Positions 36,964 to 44,743 of a stretch of 64,000 bases of DNA are shown here, piece after piece. The position numbers and the translations under genes were made by a program. Origin of the DNA: Silvanigrella paludirubra (GTDB lineage: Bacteria > Bdellovibrionota_B > Oligoflexia > Silvanigrellales > Silvanigrellaceae); the NCBI RefSeq assembly GCF_009208775.1, contig NZ_WFLM01000004.1, forward strand, positions 434,001 through 498,000. The letters are read 5' to 3'. Below the pieces are notes generated by a model that worked only from the letters and a program-made list of their open reading frames with translations, searched no databases and was not told the origin of the DNA. Within the stretch, counting starts at the first letter, position 1, and every line of letters starts with the position of its first letter.

Positions 36964-38112
36964 TCAGTCGTTTTCATTGCATTTTAATAAGGCAGCTAAA
37001 AAGGATTTATCTTCTTCAACAATAAAATTTAATTTATTTATATTTTGAATTAAATTGAATTTATTTTTGGTTAATTCATTAATAAATTGAAAACTTCTTA
37101 ATAAGCTTAAAACTCTTTTTACAGAAGTTTTTGTATTATTTAGACCTTCTTTAGCACTCATATCACAAAAATCATTTATGCAGGTTGGAATTTTTTCTAA
37201 ACAATTTCCAGTACTGAACATGGAAATAGATACACTACAATTTGATAAAGAAACGGAGTTGTCCCAACTTTGTGCTGTGTTTGTTATAGATATTCGTGTA
37301 GTTTCTGGAGTTATATTTTGATTATAAATTGTAACAATAGTTGTTAAAGTAATACTTTTTTCTAATTTAGGATTTAATAAATAAACAGCAATAGGTTTTT
37401 CTCTTAAATTTGAAGGTATGAATTCTTCATTTTTTTCAAAAACAGATTCATTTGAATTTTCAAATAAAATACGATTCCAAAGAATATCAACTGTTGAAAT
37501 AAAAGGAATATTTTTAAATACTGGATATTTATGATCGCAAGTAAATAAATTTGGATTTATTGCTTCTCCATTTTCACCTAAAACTTCACACATAGCTGCT
37601 GCATAAGGTAAATTTGTCATGCGACAAAGCTCATATAATGCTTCTGTGTGTCCAGCTCTTGCTAAAAGTCCACCATTCATGGCGCGCAATGGAAATACAT
37701 GGCCAGGCGAAATAAAATCTTGAATTGTAGCTTGGGGATCTGCCATAAGTGAAATCGTATGAGCTCGATCTTTTGCAGAAATTCCGCTTGTTATCCCATG
37801 TTTTGCATCGACACTTAAAGTGAAGTTTGTATGAGAAATACCTCCTGGTAAATTTGGTGCTGTACCAATTCCAAGGCGATTTGCAATATCATGACTTAAG
37901 GAAACGCATAATAGTCCCTTAGCATGAGTAATCGCAAAATTTACATTTTGAGGGGTAGAACCTTTAGCATGAAAAACAAGATCAACCTCATTTTCTCTTA
38001 AGCCATCATCACCTACAAGAATAAGCTCTCCATTTTTGAAAGCTTGTAAACTTTTTTTTAGTCTTTCTTTTATTGAAAATAATTCTGAGATGTATTTTTC
38101 ACTTAGTTCCAC
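36964..38112 (-). CDS. ribB: 3,4-dihydroxy-2-butanone-4-phosphate synthase with degenerate GCH II-like tail
   Basis: A 382-residue protein. The N-terminal ~210 residues are a good RibB domain: 'GDDGLRENEVDLVFHA' and 'ARAGHTEALYELCRM' hold substrate and Mg-binding residues that convert ribulose 5-phosphate to the butanone for riboflavin synthesis. The remaining ~170 residues take the place of GTP cyclohydrolase II in RibBA fusions. They lack the zinc-binding Cys cluster and the Arg/Tyr active-site motifs, so this half is probably inactive. The short upstream spacer shows no FMN riboswitch. Confidence 0.88.
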   Translation of the reverse strand: MELSEKYISELFSIKERLKKSLQAFKNGELILVGDDGLRENEVDLVFHAKGSTPQNVNFAITHAKGLLCVSLSHDIANRLGIGTAPNLPGGISHTNFTLSVDAKHGITSGISAKDRAHTISLMADPQATIQDFISPGHVFPLRAMNGGLLARAGHTEALYELCRMTNLPYAAAMCEVLGENGEAINPNLFTCDHKYPVFKNIPFISTVDILWNRILFENSNESVFEKNEEFIPSNLREKPIAVYLLNPKLEKSITLTTIVTIYNQNITPETTRISITNTAQSWDNSVSLSNCSVSISMFSTGNCLEKIPTCINDFCDMSAKEGLNNTKTSVKRVLSLLRSFQFINELTKNKFNLIQNINKLNFIVEEDKSFLAALLKCNEND

Positions 38113-38263
38113 TTTTTAAGGGCTCCCTTCGTTAGGATTATCAAAAAAAAGACTTTATATTGTCATTTCAAATGATAATTTATCAATCCTTGCATTATCA
38201 TAAGTTTTAGTTCAAATCATTAAATGTTTTCGTTGATTTTCTCTTTTAAGAAAGGAAATTCCA

Positions 38264-38998
38264 TTGAGCGAATTAAACACAACGCATCTGCTTATTATTA
38301 TACAGTTAGTTATTCTGGAAGGCTTATTGAGTTTTGACAATGCCCTTGCTTTAGCCGCATTAGTTCGAAAAAAATTAAAAGACCCTTTGCAAAGAAAACG
38401 AGCATTAGTTTGGGGGCTTTGGGGAGCTTATGTTTTTAGGGTAGGAATTATTTTTATTGGTGTATGGTTAATGCAATTTGAATGGGTAAAAGCATTAGCT
38501 GGTATTTATTTGGTGTATTTGGCAATTCATGAACTCTTTTTCCATAAAAAGAGTGCTGTTGATGAATCGGACTCTTCAAATGCGGTAATAGGTGCATCTT
38601 TACTTGTTAGTACAAGAACCTTTGTTATGGTTATTCTTCAAGTTGAATTAATGGATATTATGTTCTCTGTCGACTCCATTGCGGTTGCCTTAGCTATATC
38701 CGATGTAAAATGGGTACTTATTACAGGTGCCGTATTAGGTGTATTACTAATGAGAGTTGCGGCTCAATATTTTGTTTCGCTCATTGAAAAATTTCCAATT
38801 CTAGAAAAAACAGCATTTGTTCTTGTTGGTATTGCAGGATTAAATGTCATTTTAAAATTAAAAGATTTAAACCTTGGATTTACAACACTCACCATTGATA
38901 AAGCAATGCATGAAGAACTTTTTCTTGGTTTAATGCTTGGAATACTAGCTGGAGCTATGGTTTTAAATAAACTATTTCCTCATAAATTTAAGTCTTAA
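38264..38998 (+). CDS. TerC-family integral membrane protein
   Basis: A 244-residue protein with about seven membrane spans and the two family signatures 'LEGLLSFDNALALAALV' in the first span and 'VELMDIMFSVDSIAVALA' in the middle. The acidic residues within the spans are thought to handle metal ions. TerC/YkoY proteins have been linked to Mn2+ export and metalation of secreted proteins. It starts at TTG 38264 with AAAGGAA eight bases upstream. No yybP-ykoY riboswitch is recognisable in the 150-base leader. Monocistronic. Confidence 0.88.
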   Translation: MSELNTTHLLIIIQLVILEGLLSFDNALALAALVRKKLKDPLQRKRALVWGLWGAYVFRVGIIFIGVWLMQFEWVKALAGIYLVYLAIHELFFHKKSAVDESDSSNAVIGASLLVSTRTFVMVILQVELMDIMFSVDSIAVALAISDVKWVLITGAVLGVLLMRVAAQYFVSLIEKFPILEKTAFVLVGIAGLNVILKLKDLNLGFTTLTIDKAMHEELFLGLMLGILAGAMVLNKLFPHKFKS

Positions 38999-39086
38999 GC
39001 CATTTTTTTGGCGAAAATAAATTAGCTACAATTTAATATAAAACATAAAATTATTTTTAGAATATTTTTTATTTTAAGGAAATTTT

Positions 39087-40091
39087 ATGTATCTATATAA
39101 AAATTATATATTTAAAATAATTTTATATTTTGTTTTTTTTATTTTAACCAAAAATGCTTATTCCGGAGAAAGAGATATTTTTATTGTTGAAAGCTACAGC
39201 CAGGAATATAAATGGGATCAAGACTATGTTAAAGAGATAAAAAAATATTTAGGTTTAGATTATAAAATTCAGATTTTTCAAATGAACACAAAAATTCTAC
39301 CAAAAGATCAACATGAAAAAGTAGCTCAGTTTGCTTTTGAAAAAATATTAAAAGTAAAACCCATTTTGGTAATATTAGGAGACGATGCAGCCTTAAAATA
39401 TTTGGGAACAAAATTAGAAGAAAAAAAAATAAAAACAGTTTATCTTGGAATAAATAATAATCCACAAGAATATTTTAATCAAAACCCAAATTATATAACA
39501 GGTGTTTTAGAACGTCCTTTAATACAATCAGCTGGAGAATATATTAAAGAATTAATTCCAAAAGCAAAAAAAGTTCTCATTTTATTTGATAATGATGTCA
39601 CTTCAAATATAATTCAAAAAGAATTTTTGAGAAAAGAATCTTATATTTTAAAATCAGAAATAAAATTTGATTTTAAAATTGTATCTACATATTTAGATTG
39701 GCAAGAAAATATAATAAAAGCAGAACATAATTATGACGCTATTATTGTTGGTCTATTTTCTTCTTTAATAGACTCTAATAAAAAAAATGTTGATACAGAA
39801 GACGTGATTCATTGGTCGTCAGAAAATTCAAAAATCCCTGTTTTTGGTTTTTGGGACTTTAGTATAGGAAAAGAAAAAGCGATTGGAGGGCTCGTAACGA
39901 CTGCAAAATCTCAAGGAAAAGCGGCTGCTGAGTTATCCTTTAAAATTCTTTCAAATAAAAACTTATTGCCAAGAACTTATAATCCAATTAATTTGCAAGA
40001 AGGCATTTTTATATTCAGTAAATCAGAATTAAAAAAGAAAAATCTAATTCTTCCACCTGAAATAGAAAAACAATCAAACTTGATTGATTAA
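39087..40091 (+). CDS. ABC-type substrate-binding protein (PF04392-like), orphan
   Basis: A 334-residue exported protein with a signal peptide to about residue 26 ('TKNAYSG'). The periplasmic-binding fold shows 'DIFIVESYSQEYKWDQDYVK', 'PILVILGDDAALKYLG', 'LIPKAKKVLILFDNDVTSN' and 'GGLVTTAKSQGKAAAEL'. This pattern belongs to the ABC_sub_bind family that includes tryptophan/tyrosine-uptake proteins and sensor-associated receptors. No permease or ATPase is adjacent. A SemiSWEET gene follows 50 bp later on the same strand. Confidence 0.75.
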   Translation: MYLYKNYIFKIILYFVFFILTKNAYSGERDIFIVESYSQEYKWDQDYVKEIKKYLGLDYKIQIFQMNTKILPKDQHEKVAQFAFEKILKVKPILVILGDDAALKYLGTKLEEKKIKTVYLGINNNPQEYFNQNPNYITGVLERPLIQSAGEYIKELIPKAKKVLILFDNDVTSNIIQKEFLRKESYILKSEIKFDFKIVSTYLDWQENIIKAEHNYDAIIVGLFSSLIDSNKKNVDTEDVIHWSSENSKIPVFGFWDFSIGKEKAIGGLVTTAKSQGKAAAELSFKILSNKNLLPRTYNPINLQEGIFIFSKSELKKKNLILPPEIEKQSNLID

Positions 40092-40141
40092 AATAAAAGC
40101 GTTAGGATATAAAATGATTTTTAGTTTAAGGAAATTATTTA

Positions 40142-40429
40142 ATGTCCCATAATATTCAAGTCTATATTGGCTATTTAGCAGCTTGTCTTACAACATTTTC
40201 TTTTTTACCCCAAGCTATAAAAACTATAAAATCAAAATGTACAAAAGGAATTTCCATTGTCATGTACTCTATGTTTACAACGGGAATATTTTTTTGGTTA
40301 CTTTATGGATATCTAATAAATGATTTTATCATTATATTAGCAAATTTAATTACTTTTATTTTTGCATCTATAATATTATTTATTACTTTTGTTAATTATA
40401 TAAAAAATAAGAGAGTGAATGGAATTTAA
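40142..40429 (+). CDS. SemiSWEET-type sugar transporter (first copy)
   Basis: A 95-residue, three-helix PQ-loop protein. Helix 1 carries 'FLPQAIKTIKSKCTKGIS', the PQ motif and loop typical of bacterial SemiSWEETs, which dimerise to move sugars across the inner membrane. It is very similar to the copy at 41490. The pair flank an SDR gene and suggest local duplication. AAGGAAATTA precedes the ATG. Confidence 0.88.
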   Translation: MSHNIQVYIGYLAACLTTFSFLPQAIKTIKSKCTKGISIVMYSMFTTGIFFWLLYGYLINDFIIILANLITFIFASIILFITFVNYIKNKRVNGI

Positions 40430-40454
40430 TTTATTTAATTTGAAAGGAATTGAA

Positions 40455-41252
40455 ATGGATTTAAAGTTAAGTGGTAAAAAAGCTCTTATTACGGGATCTA
40501 CAACTGGAATTGGTTTTGCCATTGCACAAGCTTTATTAAATGAAGGTGTTTCGGTTATTATTAATGGTAGAACCGAAGAGCGTGTTGAAAAAGCGATTGA
40601 ATCTTTATCCAAATCAAATCCATTTAAACAAAATATTCATGGAATTGCTGCCGATGTGGGATCCCTTGAAGGTACTGAAAAATTAATCCATCAAGTAAAC
40701 GACCTTGATATTTTAGTAAATAATTTTGGTATATATTCGGCAAAAGAATTTGATCAAATTACGGATGAAGATTGGATTCGAATTATGAATCAAAATGTTT
40801 TATCTGGAATTCGATTAAGTAGAGCTTATTTATCTAAAATGAAGAAAAAAAATTGGGGAAGAATTATTTTTATTTCCAGTGAATCTGGTATTCATATTCC
40901 GTCTGAAATGATCCACTATGGAGTAACAAAAACAGCACAAATAGCTTTGGCTCGAGGACTTGCCGAAACAACTTCGGGAACAGGTGTAACTGTAAATTCT
41001 GTTTTACCAGGGCCTACTTGGTCTGAAGGAGTTGAAAAATATATTTCTGAACTCGCTACCCAAAATAATGTTTCTAATTCAGACATGGAAAAAACATTTT
41101 TTAAAGAATACCGATCTTCTTCTTTAATTCAAAGATTTGCTTCCGTTGAAGAGGTTGCTAATATGGTTACTTTTGTATGTAGTCCATTGGCTTCTGCGAC
41201 AAATGGAGCTTCGTTAAGAGCTGAAGGCGGTATTTTAAGAGGGATTGTTTAA
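40455..41252 (+). CDS. Short-chain dehydrogenase/reductase
   Basis: A 265-residue classical SDR. It has the Rossmann motif 'ALITGSTTGIGFAIAQAL', 'LVNNFG' (the NNAG equivalent), the catalytic Ser in 'FISSESG' and the YxxxK pair in 'HYGVTK'. The C-terminal segment ('GPTWSEGV') carries the 'PG' turn. The frame is open 12 codons upstream, but AAAGGAA just before the ATG at 40455 sets the start. It lies between two SemiSWEET copies, so a sugar or sugar-alcohol substrate is plausible but not proven. A terminator follows. Confidence 0.88.
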   Translation: MDLKLSGKKALITGSTTGIGFAIAQALLNEGVSVIINGRTEERVEKAIESLSKSNPFKQNIHGIAADVGSLEGTEKLIHQVNDLDILVNNFGIYSAKEFDQITDEDWIRIMNQNVLSGIRLSRAYLSKMKKKNWGRIIFISSESGIHIPSEMIHYGVTKTAQIALARGLAETTSGTGVTVNSVLPGPTWSEGVEKYISELATQNNVSNSDMEKTFFKEYRSSSLIQRFASVEEVANMVTFVCSPLASATNGASLRAEGGILRGIV

Positions 41253-41352
41253 ATTTGCTTTATGGTATGAATTTTTCTTAAAAAATTTAAAATCATTATC
41301 TATAAAATATGTTATTTTTTTGGATTGATAAAAAATATAATTTGTAAAAACA

Positions 41353-41390
41353 GGAGGTGAATACTTATTTTTACCTCCATTTTTTTTTAC
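41353..41390 (+). terminator. Intrinsic terminator after the SDR gene
   Basis: A 9-bp stem (GGAGGTGAA 41353-41361 with TTTACCTCC 41370-41378, one G-T pair) is followed by a run of T. It separates the SDR gene from the second SemiSWEET gene. Confidence 0.85.
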
Positions 41391-41489
41391 AAATAAAGCT
41401 TATTGCTATAAAAGAATTTATATGCATTTTTGTTTCTTTTCTCTGCTTTTTCTCAAAATTTATTGAACAAATTTTAAGGAAAATATTTT

Positions 41490-41768
41490 ATGTTTAATAA
41501 TATTGATCTTTATATTGGATATCTTGCAGCCATACTAACAACATTTTCATTTTTACCACAAGCAATAAAAACAATTAAAACAAAATGTACCAAAGGTATT
41601 TCTATTGTTATGTATTCCATGTTTACAATTGGGGTCTTTTTTTGGTTAGTATATGGAATTTTAATTAAAGATTATGTTATCATTTTTGCTGAGTCAATTA
41701 CATTTCTTTTTGCTTTTATTATTTTATTCATTACTTTTATAGAATTTTATAAAGAAAATAGAAAGTAA
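41490..41768 (+). CDS. SemiSWEET-type sugar transporter (second copy)
   Basis: A 92-residue PQ-loop protein collinear with the copy at 40142. Both share 'IGYLAA', 'LTTFSFLPQAIKTIK', 'KCTKGISIVMYSMFT' and 'GFFWL'-type third-helix sequence. It has its own leader with a ribosome site (AAGGAAAATA) after a terminator, so it is expressed separately. Differences concentrate in the last helix and tail. Confidence 0.88.
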   Translation: MFNNIDLYIGYLAAILTTFSFLPQAIKTIKTKCTKGISIVMYSMFTIGVFFWLVYGILIKDYVIIFAESITFLFAFIILFITFIEFYKENRK

Positions 41769-41821
41769 TTTGATTAAATGAAAGATGAATTATTTATCAT
41801 TTTATTACTAAAATAAAATTC

Positions 41822-41881
41822 CCAGCGAATATTTATGGGTGTTTGCTTATTTACTTCGCCATAAATACAGTAACAAGCAAG
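41822..41881 (-). pseudogene. trmFO: Short remnant of trmFO (second, more decayed copy)
   Basis: Twenty in-frame minus-strand codons reading 'LACYCIYGEVNKQTPINIRW'. These match 'LARYCIYGEAKKFTPMNIHW' of the longer trmFO remnant at 42556-42918. Over about 60 bases the two DNA copies agree at roughly four of five positions. Stops lie a few codons to either side, so it is a relic. Confidence 0.7.
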
Positions 41882-41952
41882 GTAACTATTTTATTTATGA
41901 AAATAAATTTAAATTAAAATAAATTTGTACTAGGTTTGACGAGGTAGGAGAC

Positions 41953-41979
41953 ATGGCCTATCAAAAAGATACCGAGTAG
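41953..41979 (+). CDS. Possible 8-residue leader peptide ending in a hairpin
   Basis: ATG at 41953, preceded by AGGAG, opens an eight-codon reading frame (MAYQKDTE) whose TAG stop forms the end of the left arm of a 10-bp hairpin. It lies just upstream of the 57-residue membrane protein gene. The layout resembles a leader that could gate downstream translation. It may also be chance. Confidence 0.35.
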   Translation: MAYQKDTE

Positions 41980-41994
41980 ACGGACTACTCGGTA
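41970..41994 (+). promoter_or_regulatory. 10-bp hairpin before the small membrane protein gene
   Basis: TACCGAGTAG (41970-41979) pairs perfectly with CTACTCGGTA (41985-41994) around a 5-base loop. No T-run follows, so it is not a terminator. It lies 17 bases before the ATG of the 57-residue protein and could regulate its translation or mRNA stability. Confidence 0.65.
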
Positions 41995-42011
41995 CTTTAG
42001 AAAGGAGTACG

Positions 42012-42185
42012 ATGATGAAGCATCGGAAACTCCCTAAAATGGAATCTAGCACGGAATGCAAGCCATTTCAACTTAAATTGTCTAACCGCAAGTCTAAGTT
42101 GAAAATTGAGTGTAACACTCAAGGTCTTATAATCCTACTCGTTTTCCTGACAATAATGATCCTCGGTTGGAAAATTTTGTCATAG
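42012..42185 (+). CDS. 57-residue single-span membrane protein
   Basis: ATG at 42012 follows a strong ribosome site (AAAGGAG 42001-42007 region). The product has a basic N-terminus with 'PKMESSTECKPF', a short beta-hairpin-like amphipathic stretch ('FQLKLSNRKSKLKIE') and a C-terminal transmembrane helix ('LIILLVFLTIMILGW'). Base and codon use (CTC, CTA, CGG, CCT) is GC-richer than the surroundings, pointing to acquisition. A GNRA-loop terminator hairpin follows closely. The shape recalls small phage/plasmid membrane proteins and type I toxins. Function unknown. Confidence 0.65.
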   Translation: MMKHRKLPKMESSTECKPFQLKLSNRKSKLKIECNTQGLIILLVFLTIMILGWKILS

Positions 42186-42189
42186 GGTT

Positions 42190-42213
42190 GGGTCGGCGAA
42201 AGCTGACCCTTTT
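42190..42213 (+). terminator. GAAA-tetraloop terminator hairpin
   Basis: GGGTCGGC (42190-42197) pairs with GCTGACCC (42202-42209) around a GAAA tetraloop, with one G-T pair, followed by TTTTC. It lies five bases after the stop of the 57-residue protein gene. Confidence 0.8.
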
Positions 42214-42242
42214 CTGAAGAATTTTTTTGACAAGAGGAAAAA

Positions 42243-42413
42243 ATTCCCTTCATTAGAAAAATAGAGAACAATAAAAACATTGGCTTTTCGATTGAGTATT
42301 CTTATAATAATAAAAAAGTATTTTACTTTCAAATACCAACAATTGCGCTTTATATCGCCCTTTTTTTATGCCTCATTCTATTCGCTTTGGTTTGGTTTAA
42401 GAAAAATAATTAA
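42243..42413 (+). CDS. Second small single-span membrane protein, no standard start codon
   Basis: An open frame from 42231 to the TAA at 42411-42413 encodes a product with 'RKIENNKNIGFSIEYSYNNK', 'KVFYFQIPTI' and the helix 'ALYIALFLCLILFALVW'. This is the same order (KxE, amphipathic beta pair, C-terminal span) and nearly the same length as the 57-residue protein. No ATG, GTG or TTG precedes the conserved part. AGAGG at 42233-42237 sits before an ATT at 42243, which would be a rare start giving 56 residues. Alternatively it is a recent pseudogene that has lost its start. Confidence 0.45.
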   Translation: MPFIRKIENNKNIGFSIEYSYNNKKVFYFQIPTIALYIALFLCLILFALVWFKKNN

Positions 42414-42420
42414 TTTTAAT

Positions 42421-42519
42421 CTATTAAAAAATGATGTTCAAGAAATGAGTGACCAAGGTTTTAATATATCGGAAATTTCAAAAAAATGAGGGCGCTCAAA
42501 AACAACATCGAGATCTTAA
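42421..42519 (+). pseudogene. Decayed helix-turn-helix remnant
   Basis: In one frame the DNA reads 'QEMSDQGFNISEISKK', a TGA stop (42487-42489), then 'GRSKTTSRS'. Together this matches the shape of transposase or recombinase helix-turn-helix segments of the type '..eIakxLgRSxtTIsR'. It is too short and broken to be functional and is probably a relic of a mobile element. Confidence 0.45.
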
Positions 42520-42555
42520 TGAAATAAAAGTTGAGATCCTCTGTAATTTTTATCT

Positions 42556-42918
42556 CTATTCCCCAAACTCACTCTTATACCACTGCTGAAATAAATCTTC
42601 TGAACGACAGGCCATCAATTCTCTTTTCACCGATTTATCTATTTTTTTCATTTTTAAAACTTGTTCAGGGTGAGTGCTATATTTATTAATATCTTCTTTG
42701 CTTAATTGATTAAATAATCCCCAGTGAATATTCATGGGCGTAAACTTTTTTGCTTCGCCATAAATACAGTAACGGGCAAGGCAGCCGAGAGAAGTATTTG
42801 CTGGAGGGATCGTTAATTGTTTCTTTTTTGTTAACTTATTTCCAATTACGTGACCAATAAAAACACCCATAGCAGAACTTTCTAAATAGCCTTCAACGCC
42901 CCTAATTTGTCCTGCATG
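42556..42918 (-). pseudogene. trmFO: 3'-terminal remnant of trmFO
   Basis: About 121 codons homologous to the C-terminal quarter of the folate/FAD-dependent tRNA m5U54 methyltransferase: 'AGQIRGVEGYLESSAMGVFI', 'LTIPPANTSLGCLARY' and 'FTPMNIHWGLFNQL'. An in-frame TAG lies just before it (42919-42921) and no N-terminal FAD-binding domain is present. A 104-residue frame begins at an internal ATG (42870) but would lack most of the enzyme. It is a truncated relic. A functional trmFO would have to lie elsewhere. Confidence 0.85.
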
Positions 42919-43014
42919 CTAAGAAATTTAAAAATTTATTGATATTTTGTAGAATATTGATTAAATCCATAAGGATTGTGTTATATGAATTTATAATTAA
43001 AGGTAGTTTTAATA

Positions 43015-43905
43015 ATGAGTTATATGTTTAAAATAAAATGTAAAGATTTTTTATATAAAGATTTTATGAGTCATTTTAAAGATAGTAATGTGATTTGTAG
43101 AGAAGAAGAACTTGAATTACCATTATATTTTAAGAAATGGCCGTTTCATGAAGTTCATTTTTTTATCAGTGAAAATACCTGTCGTTCTGTTGAAATTTTA
43201 AAAATATGTGAGAAAAATTATAGTATTAAAATATTATCAGGATCTTCAAAGTTTGATTTTCAGTTAGCCTTTCAAATAATCAATTTTTTAATTACAAACT
43301 ATGCTATTAAAAAAGAAGAAAAACCAATTATTTTTGAAAACCAAGAGAAATATTCTTTGCTAGACTTTAATAATAAATTTAATGAAAATTGGATTATGAG
43401 CTGCATTGAGACGGATTGTAATTTTCTTATGAATAAAGCATTAGAAGAAAAAGTGGAAGTGATAGGCTCTAGAAGAAGCATGTATTTGGGTAAATTTATG
43501 GTTGAAAAATTGAATCAATTTTCAAAAGATAACAATATATCTCTATCAGATGCCTATTATAGTCATATGAACTATTTACAAACTTTAGAAGAAAGAGATA
43601 TTTTTTATGCTTCTCAATGGAACTATTATGGGAATCATTCTTTAGGTAACGTTTTAATTGCTATGTTACTTGTGGATGTCAATTTTATCTTGCCACCTTC
43701 AGAGTATGTTCTCATCCCACATGATGATGATTCTAAATCATTTTTAATTGAAAGAAAGAATTTAGTCCCTATATTAGAACGTTCTCAAGTTGATTTTTCT
43801 AAATTTGATGAAGAAAATATTCATGTTATACATATTCAATCATTTGATCAATTGATAGTTTATGCAGAAGAAAAAATTCCTTTTAATTTAAGAATAGAAA
43901 AGTAA
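43015..43905 (+). CDS. Uncharacterised cytosolic protein next to the immunity-like array
   Basis: A 296-residue protein without signal peptide or membrane span. The N-terminal half has alternating strands ('YMFKIKCKDFLYKDFM', 'HEVHFFISENTCRSVEILKI'). The second half has 'SRRSMYLGKFMVEKLNQF' and a Trp/Tyr-rich 'YASQWNYYGNHSLGN'. I recognise no family. It lies just left of, and convergent to, the seven-gene immunity-like array. Such neighbourhoods collect orphan immunity proteins, so an immunity role is a possible but unsupported guess. Confidence 0.55.
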   Translation: MSYMFKIKCKDFLYKDFMSHFKDSNVICREEELELPLYFKKWPFHEVHFFISENTCRSVEILKICEKNYSIKILSGSSKFDFQLAFQIINFLITNYAIKKEEKPIIFENQEKYSLLDFNNKFNENWIMSCIETDCNFLMNKALEEKVEVIGSRRSMYLGKFMVEKLNQFSKDNNISLSDAYYSHMNYLQTLEERDIFYASQWNYYGNHSLGNVLIAMLLVDVNFILPPSEYVLIPHDDDSKSFLIERKNLVPILERSQVDFSKFDEENIHVIHIQSFDQLIVYAEEKIPFNLRIEK

Positions 43906-43931
43906 AAATTAATTTATAATGATGCAATTTA

Positions 43932-44711
43932 TTAATTAAATAATTTATGAATATCAACTTTACTACGATCGAAAAAATGATTTTTTCCTAAATGTTGCAT
44001 GACTTTTTCTTCTTCGATTAAAGCTTCTTCTTTTTCCATTAATTTATGGGAAGGGTAACACATAACCAAATAACCTTCGTAAAATTTTTCAACTTTATAT
44101 GTGCTTAGGGTTTTAAATTTTTCTTCTCCAATATAGTTAACTAGATCGCTTCCATAATAATTTATCCATGTTACTAAAGGTAATGTAATAATATTTGAGG
44201 TAATTAATTTTTTAACACTATTACCTGTCCATTTTTGAGAAGTAGCTCCTTCGGGGTATTTATAATGAAATTCATATTTTCTAATTGATGAATGTCTGCT
44301 TGAAAGATCTGCAAATTTAGTTCTAAAAATAGGTAATAAATTTTTATATAATTCAATAATATAGTCTTCTTTATACTTTAATGATATATAAATTTCAGTG
44401 CATATAGGGAAAAAGGCGCCCCGCTCAATATATTTCTGTATAAAAGTTCTTGTTGATAAACTTATATTATATTTAGGTTCGCTTTTTCTTTTGCCAAGAT
44501 TAATATCACTCACCCATTTTTCTTTAAGAGCGTTAATCCCATCTCTTTCAACAATAACTTTATTTTTAGCTCCTTCGTAAGCTTGAAATTCTTCAGGGTG
44601 AAACTTTTTGTCTAAAGAAAACCATTTGTCAAAAACTTCGGCGCCAAATTCTTTAGTTTCATATGCTTCTTCATCAGTTATAAAGCCTATTGTTAAATAA
44701 TTTCTTTCCAT
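43932..44711 (-). CDS. Immunity-like protein, array copy 7 (most distal from toxin)
   Basis: A 259-residue cytosolic protein, last of seven tandem paralogues behind the polymorphic toxin gene. It shares the N-terminal block ('KEFGAEVFDKWFSLDKKFHP') and the C-terminal block ('WINYYGSDLVNYIGEEKFKT') with the others. Its tail is the most drifted ('HKLFN', 'KTLSTYK'). The central block reads 'YNISLSTRTFIQKYIERG', unlike any sister copy, while 'YEFHYKYPEGATSQKWTG' is shared with the copies at 45672 and 48283. No signal peptide. The immunity role is inferred from position; the size is compatible with Imm52-like families but I cannot confirm that. Confidence 0.75.
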   Translation of the reverse strand: MERNYLTIGFITDEEAYETKEFGAEVFDKWFSLDKKFHPEEFQAYEGAKNKVIVERDGINALKEKWVSDINLGKRKSEPKYNISLSTRTFIQKYIERGAFFPICTEIYISLKYKEDYIIELYKNLLPIFRTKFADLSSRHSSIRKYEFHYKYPEGATSQKWTGNSVKKLITSNIITLPLVTWINYYGSDLVNYIGEEKFKTLSTYKVEKFYEGYLVMCYPSHKLMEKEEALIEEEKVMQHLGKNHFFDRSKVDIHKLFN

Positions 44712-44743
44712 GATAAATCCTGTGTATAATTTTATTATTTTAA

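Noticed and set aside
38113-38263. FMN or yybP-ykoY riboswitch between ribB and the TerC gene
   Set aside because: The 150-base spacer lacks the conserved cores of either riboswitch and is too short for an FMN element plus both promoters.
42280-42489. 69-residue open frame starting at TTG
   Set aside because: It overlaps out of frame a better small membrane protein frame (42243-42413), has no ribosome site, and its end is the broken helix-turn-helix relic.
42556-42870. 104-residue frame read as a real gene
   Set aside because: Homology to the TrmFO C-terminus continues upstream of its ATG until a stop, so it is a truncated relic rather than an independent gene.
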